Shown: positions 43,612 through 47,967 of the stretch, piece after piece
Numbering within the stretch: the stretch's first letter is position 1
Layout of the letters: every line of letters begins with the position of its first letter
Assembly (NCBI GenBank): GCA_903837495.1
Contig: CAILUT010000053.1
Span: 1-47,967 of the forward strand
Origin: an uncultured Flavobacteriales bacterium
GTDB taxonomy: Bacteria > Bacteroidota > Bacteroidia > CAIKAF01
Reading direction: 5' to 3'
Length of the DNA: 47,967 bases
The notes under the pieces: generated by a model
Told to the model about the DNA's origin: nothing
What the model saw: the letters and a program-made list of their open reading frames with translations, nothing else
Databases searched by the model: none
Translations under genes and position numbers: made by a program

Positions 43612-45759
43612 ATGGCTGTAATAGGAAGCATTAGAAAACGTGGAACCCTGCTATTGATAGTTATAGGGCTCTCTATGGTTGCCTTTATCTTGGGTGAGTT
43701 TTTACCCAAGATTTTTTCGGAATCCTCCGATACGGGAATAGCAAGCATCAATGGGAAAGAGGTCCACGTAAATTCGTTTACCAACCTGTACTCAGGTGTT
43801 GTTTTGGATTGGCAGTACTCCAATCCCGACGATGAACTGAACGAGGACGCACGAAATCAACTCTCAGGCCAAACCTGGAAAAAACTGATTGACTCATTGG
43901 TTTTTTACAAGGAATACAGAAAAGCTGGCTTGCGCGTCAGCGTGGCAGAGCTTGAAGACATGCTCACCGGCCGCACGGTTCACCCCCTGATTCAACAGTA
44001 TTTTCCAGACCCAACTACTCAGCAATTCAGTCCCGATGCCGTACGCCGATTCGCGAATCAATTTGCCAATGTGCCGGCGGATATGGAGCCCGATCAAGCC
44101 AAATCGTTTTACCAAGCCCAAACCCAATGGGCTCAATTGCAAGAAGGAATCAAGGACGAACGGCTTTCTTCCAAGTATTTTAATTTGGTACGCAATGCCG
44201 TATATGCTCCCAGCAAATTGGTTGAGAATTTTTACCATCAATCGGCCGATATGTATAGCGGCGCCTTCGCTATGCTCTCCTATTTTTCTGTTCCTGACTC
44301 GAGTTACGAGCCCTCCGATTCCGAATTAAAATCATTCTTCTCGAAAAATGCCTGGAAATTCAAACGCAATCCCGGTTGGAGAATGCAGTATGGAGTTTTC
44401 GAGGCAACGCCAACTTCTGCCGATTCCATGGCTCTGAAAAATGAATTGATGGGATTGCTTGCCGAATTTAAAACCACCACGAAAGATTCGCTATTTGTGA
44501 TGAGCAATTCTGAAGACAAAGATTCAGAACCTGCTTTCTTTAAAGAGAACTCCTTGCCCGCCGCCCTAGATTCCATTTTATTTAATGCCACGGTAGGCTT
44601 AACCGTTGGGCCTGTTATCAGCAGCGGACAGTACATTATTGCAAAGAAAATGGAGGATAAATTTGAACCGGACAGCCTGTTCTTACACCACATTTTCTTC
44701 CAACCCACCACCGAAGCTGAAGTAGAAACGAAAAAAGCAAAACGAGACAGTGTTTTGAAATTATTGGAGTCGGGAGCCGATTTCTTTGCCCTGGCTGCTC
44801 AGTTTAGCGACATCCCCAGCGCTGCCGAAGACAGCGGCAAATTAAATTGGATTACCCGGGCCATGCCCGAACAAGCCGCTTTCCTTGATTCTGCATTCGA
44901 AACGACCTCACGGAAATTCATCGCAGCCAATTCAACCGGGGGCTATCATATTTTAAAGCAAACCCGCTATACCAAACCTAGAAAACAGGTACTTGTAGCT
45001 CAAATTGTTCGCGATATAGAACCCTCAAAGAAAACCCGCGATGAGGCCTTTACTCGGGCTTCTGAATTTTCATCTAAGGCCGTTGCCAAGGGCGAAAAAG
45101 CCAAAACATTCTTTGATGAGTCAAGAATGTCGGGCCAAGTTCGGGTTGAATACGATATGCTTAAACCTGCTTCCCGCCGCCTTAGAACCTTAGCGGAATC
45201 GGCAGAAATTGTTCGATGGGCTTTGGGTGCCGAAGTAGGGACAGTTTCTCAGGTATTTACCTCGAACAACACCTTTATGGTTGGGTATCTCGAGCAGAAA
45301 GACAGCTTTGACCCCAGCTTAAACGACGTTAAAAACGAGTTGATAGAAGAAGTCCGAAAAGCGAAAAAAGGAGAAGAGATGGCTCAGAAATTTAAAGATG
45401 CCCTTTCCAAAAACAAGAACGATTTGAATTTGTCGGCCAATTCCATTGGTGCCATGTACACTCCCTTAGGTGGAGTAACACCCAACGGAGCCATTCCTGG
45501 TCTTGGCATGGAACCTAAATTCTCTGGGGTTATGACAGGAATGAAGGTCGGCAAGATATCTGAACCCATTGCCGGTGCATACGGAGTATATGTCATTCAA
45601 ATTACTCAAATTGTTCCCGCTGCTAAATCCAACGACTACTCCATGTACAAAAACCAATGGAAGAGTCAGTTGCTGGGTTCCATAACTCAAGCCATTCCGG
45701 CGGCGATAGAAGATGCCTACGAAGTGAAAGACTGGAGATACAAATTCGGATCCTATTAA
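43612..45759 (+). CDS. PpiD-like periplasmic peptidyl-prolyl isomerase/chaperone
   Basis: A 715-residue protein anchored by one N-terminal membrane helix (about 12-30, LLLIVIGLSMVAFILGEFL). The region after it is the SurA-N-like chaperone part, and residues about 350-450 form a parvulin-type rotamase domain (HHIFFQPTTEAEVETKKAK, DFFALAAQFSDIPSAAEDSGKLNW, GGYHILKQT). It likely helps fold exported or outer-membrane proteins at the periplasmic face. The first in-frame ATG at 43573 lies near the promoter and is not used; 43612 (MAVIGSIRKRG) is preferred as relatives begin similarly. A strong terminator follows. Confidence 0.9.
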   Translation: MAVIGSIRKRGTLLLIVIGLSMVAFILGEFLPKIFSESSDTGIASINGKEVHVNSFTNLYSGVVLDWQYSNPDDELNEDARNQLSGQTWKKLIDSLVFYKEYRKAGLRVSVAELEDMLTGRTVHPLIQQYFPDPTTQQFSPDAVRRFANQFANVPADMEPDQAKSFYQAQTQWAQLQEGIKDERLSSKYFNLVRNAVYAPSKLVENFYHQSADMYSGAFAMLSYFSVPDSSYEPSDSELKSFFSKNAWKFKRNPGWRMQYGVFEATPTSADSMALKNELMGLLAEFKTTTKDSLFVMSNSEDKDSEPAFFKENSLPAALDSILFNATVGLTVGPVISSGQYIIAKKMEDKFEPDSLFLHHIFFQPTTEAEVETKKAKRDSVLKLLESGADFFALAAQFSDIPSAAEDSGKLNWITRAMPEQAAFLDSAFETTSRKFIAANSTGGYHILKQTRYTKPRKQVLVAQIVRDIEPSKKTRDEAFTRASEFSSKAVAKGEKAKTFFDESRMSGQVRVEYDMLKPASRRLRTLAESAEIVRWALGAEVGTVSQVFTSNNTFMVGYLEQKDSFDPSLNDVKNELIEEVRKAKKGEEMAQKFKDALSKNKNDLNLSANSIGAMYTPLGGVTPNGAIPGLGMEPKFSGVMTGMKVGKISEPIAGAYGVYVIQITQIVPAAKSNDYSMYKNQWKSQLLGSITQAIPAAIEDAYEVKDWRYKFGSY

Positions 45760-45765
45760 TCTCAA

Positions 45766-45799
45766 AAGAAGTCCGGGCCAGTCCCGGACTTCTTTTTTT
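45766..45799 (+). terminator. Rho-independent terminator after the PpiD-like gene
   Basis: A perfect 10-bp stem GAAGTCCGGG/CCCGGACTTC (45768-45777 and 45783-45792) with a 5-nt loop is followed by T7. Confidence 0.95.
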
Positions 45800-45812
45800 A
45801 CAGACTGCCCTG

Positions 45813-45820
45813 TATCTTTA
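45813..45820 (+). promoter_or_regulatory. TAnnTTTG-like promoter box for the PcrB-type gene
   Basis: TATCTTTA (seven of eight positions) ends 5 nt before the ATG at 45826, right after the terminator. Confidence 0.4.
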
Positions 45821-45825
45821 GGCCA

Positions 45826-46566
45826 ATGCCAAAATTACCCTTCCAACCTTCTCTGCTCCATTCCCTCCCAACTGCCGGTTGGGCTTTGTTGGTTGACCCA
45901 GACAAGTTTGAAAAGACAGAATTGACCCAGCGCCTTAATTTGGCGCATCGCTATGCCTGCTCTGCCATTTTAATTGGAAGCAGCACCACTCAAAATCCCA
46001 GGGCAGGAAGGGACCTGCTTCTATTTCTTCGCACCCAGACTCAGCTTCCCTGCATTCAATTTCCTGGACCAGACAATCCCCTGCTGCCTAAAGCCGACGC
46101 CCTCTTATTTTTATCCTTAATCAGCGGCCGCAATCCTGAATTTTTAATTGGGCATCAAGTCAAATTAGCCCAAGAAGTAGCGGCCTTGCACACAGAGGTG
46201 ATTTCCACCGGCTACATTTTAATGGATGGAGGCAAAGAAACAACGGCACACCGCATTTCAAATACAGCCCCTATCCCTTCACAGGATGCAGAACTGGCTT
46301 CAAACACAGCCTTGGCCGCGGAATTATTGGGAATGCATCTGATCTATTTGGATTCAGGTTCTGGGGCCAAACTTCCGGTTCAGGAGTCGGTGATACGTGC
46401 TGCGAAATCCAGAGTGAAACTGCCCATTTGGGTGGGTGGCGGACTGCGGAACGGCGAGGACATGAAAAAGGCCTGGCAGGCCGGAGCCAACATGTTGGTG
46501 ATCGGAAACCTGGGCGAAGAAAACATAAAACAACTTGAAGACTGCTTGATTCATGCCATGGATTGA
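45826..46566 (+). CDS. Geranylgeranyl/heptaprenylglyceryl phosphate synthase family protein (PcrB/GGGPS)
   Basis: A 246-residue TIM-barrel prenyltransferase of the bacterial/archaeal GGGP synthase family. VDPDK (23-27) binds the glycerol-1-phosphate/magnesium; SSTTQNP, FPGPDNPLLPKADALLFL, GYILMDGG and YLDSGSGA are family blocks, with VGGGLRNGEDM closing the phosphate site. Archaea use this reaction to begin ether lipids; Bacteroidota homologues are known but their product and purpose are less clear. The promoter-like box and terminator suggest a new transcription unit with pnuC and the kinase. Confidence 0.92.
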   Translation: MPKLPFQPSLLHSLPTAGWALLVDPDKFEKTELTQRLNLAHRYACSAILIGSSTTQNPRAGRDLLLFLRTQTQLPCIQFPGPDNPLLPKADALLFLSLISGRNPEFLIGHQVKLAQEVAALHTEVISTGYILMDGGKETTAHRISNTAPIPSQDAELASNTALAAELLGMHLIYLDSGSGAKLPVQESVIRAAKSRVKLPIWVGGGLRNGEDMKKAWQAGANMLVIGNLGEENIKQLEDCLIHAMD

Positions 46567-46567
46567 G

Positions 46568-47107
46568 ATGAAAACCCTGGCTGAAATTTCGGCCTTGCTT
46601 CTAGGCCTCGGTTTTCCTATCGCAGTGGGGCTTGGATATAGAATCGGCTGGTTTTTGGGGGGGCTTTCGGCCCTTTTGAATGGAATCATTGCCTTGGTGT
46701 CGGGCTATTATCTGGACCTGGCTTTGAATGTTTTTTACCTGGGAATATCGGCAAGCACCTTTTTAGGCTGGAAAACCAAAGAAGTCGAATTTAAACAAAT
46801 GGGAAGGAACGAAACCGCGTTCTGGCTTGTAATTCCTTTGATTCCCTCCCTTCTGTACTCCCTTGTTTCGCCCTACATTCCGGGTGCAAATTTGGGATTT
46901 GCCGATGGAATAACGACGTTTTACAGCCTGGGCGCCACCTATTTATTGAGCCAAAAAATCCGTTGGGCCTGGCTTATATTCATCCCCATAAATGCGCTAT
47001 CGGCCGGAATGTATTTTCTGCGCGACTACCCTATTTTCGCCCTTCAATTTGTGGTGCTAAGCTTTTTAGCCCTTTGGGCATATCGACGATGGGAAACAAA
47101 GCACTGA
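46568..47107 (+). CDS. pnuC: PnuC-like nicotinamide riboside transporter
   Basis: A 179-residue protein with six or seven membrane helices and little else. It is recognised from its topology, its size and an ASTFLGWKTK segment (the GW-bearing loop common in PnuC), and by its neighbour: a NadR-type kinase gene 1 nt downstream. It likely carries nicotinamide riboside across the inner membrane for NAD salvage. The start is the ATG at 46568, 1 nt after the previous stop; the frame is open upstream to 46553. Confidence 0.8.
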   Translation: MKTLAEISALLLGLGFPIAVGLGYRIGWFLGGLSALLNGIIALVSGYYLDLALNVFYLGISASTFLGWKTKEVEFKQMGRNETAFWLVIPLIPSLLYSLVSPYIPGANLGFADGITTFYSLGATYLLSQKIRWAWLIFIPINALSAGMYFLRDYPIFALQFVVLSFLALWAYRRWETKH

Positions 47108-47108
47108 C

Positions 47109-47615
47109 ATGAAAACCATCTTTGTTTCGGGTCCAGAATCCAGCGGGAAAACAAGTTTAGTCCAATGGGCAGCTGCAGAATTTGGTTGCCCATATAAACT
47201 TGAATATGCGCGGCATTTCTTTGACTGGCATCCTGAAAAGCTGCCTGGCAGTGCCGAGCTGATTCGGCAGGTGTATGCCGGTCAAATGCGCATTTGGGGA
47301 AACGCCTTGGTTGAAGCTCAGAAAAACAAGGCCAAGTGCTTGCTGCTAGACACCTGCCCCATCAACTTTTACATTTGGCATGCTTGGTATTTCGGTGAAA
47401 CTTGGACTGAGCCGCTTAAGGCCCTTCAAGAATGGCCTACGGAAGTGCAGGTATGGCTTTGCAAACCGGATTTACCTTGGGTCGATGATGGACAGCGGAG
47501 AAATGAAAAAGATCGGCATGCCTTGTTCGAGAAATTCAAATTGCATTGGGAATTGTCGGGACATTCTGTTCGCTTGGTGGAAGGTGGGCGGCTTTCGTGG
47601 CCGTTTGTCGGGTGA
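47109..47615 (+). CDS. NadR-type ATPase, probable nicotinamide riboside kinase
   Basis: A 168-residue P-loop kinase. GPESSGKTS (8-16) is the ATP loop; the LLLDTCPINFYIW segment and the WLCKPDLPWVDDGQRRNEKDR block are those of the kinase domain of NadR. It should phosphorylate nicotinamide riboside to NMN and so trap what the PnuC-like carrier brings in. The adenylyltransferase half of full NadR is absent; that step is encoded elsewhere. It begins 1 nt after pnuC. Confidence 0.88.
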   Translation: MKTIFVSGPESSGKTSLVQWAAAEFGCPYKLEYARHFFDWHPEKLPGSAELIRQVYAGQMRIWGNALVEAQKNKAKCLLLDTCPINFYIWHAWYFGETWTEPLKALQEWPTEVQVWLCKPDLPWVDDGQRRNEKDRHALFEKFKLHWELSGHSVRLVEGGRLSWPFVG

Positions 47616-47826
47616 GATTGGAGATTGGGGGCAGGATTTTGGCTAAAGGTGGCTGAATTTTGAAGATTGTTGATTGCAAGTGGGGATGAGATTTGTTCCA
47701 AGATTTTTAAGAACCTACGGGAAGGCCTAGATGGGCGCGATTTCAAACCAGAGAACCGTAAAATTTTCACATGTGGATGAACGCCTTAAACCCAATTTCA
47801 AATCCCACACGACAAACGGCTTCGAA
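47616..47826. other. Downstream gap without a recognised gene
   Basis: About 210 bases between the NadR-type gene and repeat copy C. No family-like frame, promoter box or terminator seen. Confidence 0.4.
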
Positions 47827-47967
47827 GCGGCAGGGATTGACGAGGCTACCCCGCAAGGGTGCCGAAGCCTGGCCCGCTAGGTGCGGAGGCGACGTTAGGA
47901 GCCCCCGCAAACCAGCTGGGCCAGCCTTTCGGCAACCGCGGAGTAGCCCGGAAAGCCCGGCTGCCGC
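47827..47967 (+). ncRNA. 143-nt structured repeat, copy C (reaches the window edge)
   Basis: Starts GCGGCAGGGATTGAC and runs to CTGCCGC at the last base; 141 nt are visible and perhaps 3 are lost. Pairs: GCGGC with GCCGC; GGCUAC (47844-47849) with GUAGCC (47943-47948), C/A mismatch, CCGC with GCGG; UGCCGAA with UUCGGCA; CUGGCCC with GGGCCAG; GCGG (47883-47886) with CCGC (47905-47908) around the loop GACGUUAGGA (47891-47900), 64 nt from the start. The second stem is base-swapped relative to copy B. Confidence 0.75.

Overview
The window comes from a chromosome of the phylum Bacteroidota, probably a flavobacterial-type lineage; genus and family cannot be fixed from the sequence alone. The evidence is the recurring Bacteroidota promoter box TAnnTTTG, a near absence of Shine-Dalgarno sequences, a serine hydrolase with a type IX secretion (T9SS) sorting tail, PorV/PorQ-like and GWxTD proteins, a bacterial group heptaprenylglyceryl-phosphate synthase, and the arrangement of the rpoBC region. 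Base composition looks even and I see no phage, plasmid, CRISPR or insertion sequence.

Layout. 1-7772: a partial outer-membrane DUF481-like gene diverges from ribD and a DMT-type permease. A 53-bp tandem repeat follows, then a small membrane protein with a membrane-anchored metallophosphoesterase, then a compact run of an uncharacterised membrane protein, rsmD, coaD and a thioredoxin-fold lipo/exo-protein. 7826-13260: a GWxTD protein, a family 2 glycosyltransferase, convergent aroQ, cystathionine beta-synthase and a cytoplasmic BtuF-like protein. 13375-17653 (minus strand): a T9SS-exported serine hydrolase and two ECF sigma/anti-sigma modules in tandem; the upstream anti-sigma gene is frameshifted at a G6 run. 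17711-22375 (plus): purK, purE, a PorV-like barrel and a helix-hairpin-helix barrel protein.

23017-36017 is one long minus-strand core: tRNA-Thr, Tyr, Gly, Thr, tuf, tRNA-Trp, secE, nusG, rplK, rplA, rplJ, rplL, rpoB, rpoC, with terminators after tuf and rpoC and a long hairpin between rplL and rpoB. The RNase P RNA gene lies just upstream (36185-36532). 36564-43285 (minus) carries an ALDH7-type aldehyde dehydrogenase, the site-2 protease rseP, a GH3-fold enzyme, an M23-like protein that appears to have lost catalytic histidines, a radical SAM/SPASM enzyme and rbfA. 43612-47615 (plus) carries a PpiD-like folding factor, the PcrB-type prenyltransferase and an NAD-salvage pair (pnuC and a NadR-type kinase).

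The strongest unexplained signal is a family of five dispersed intergenic elements (4311-4452, 10869-11011, 22392-22534, 22756-22898, 47827-47967). Each is 142-144 bp long, with the same 10-nt apical loop GACnnnrGGA starting 64-65 nt from its 5' end. The rest of the element diverges almost completely between copies, but the two arms still pair with each other, including reversed base pairs. That is the signature of selection on a folded RNA or cruciform. A second theme is that at least six genes have the TAnnTTTG box only 3-5 nt before the start codon; measured against the RNase P RNA gene this suggests leaderless mRNAs.
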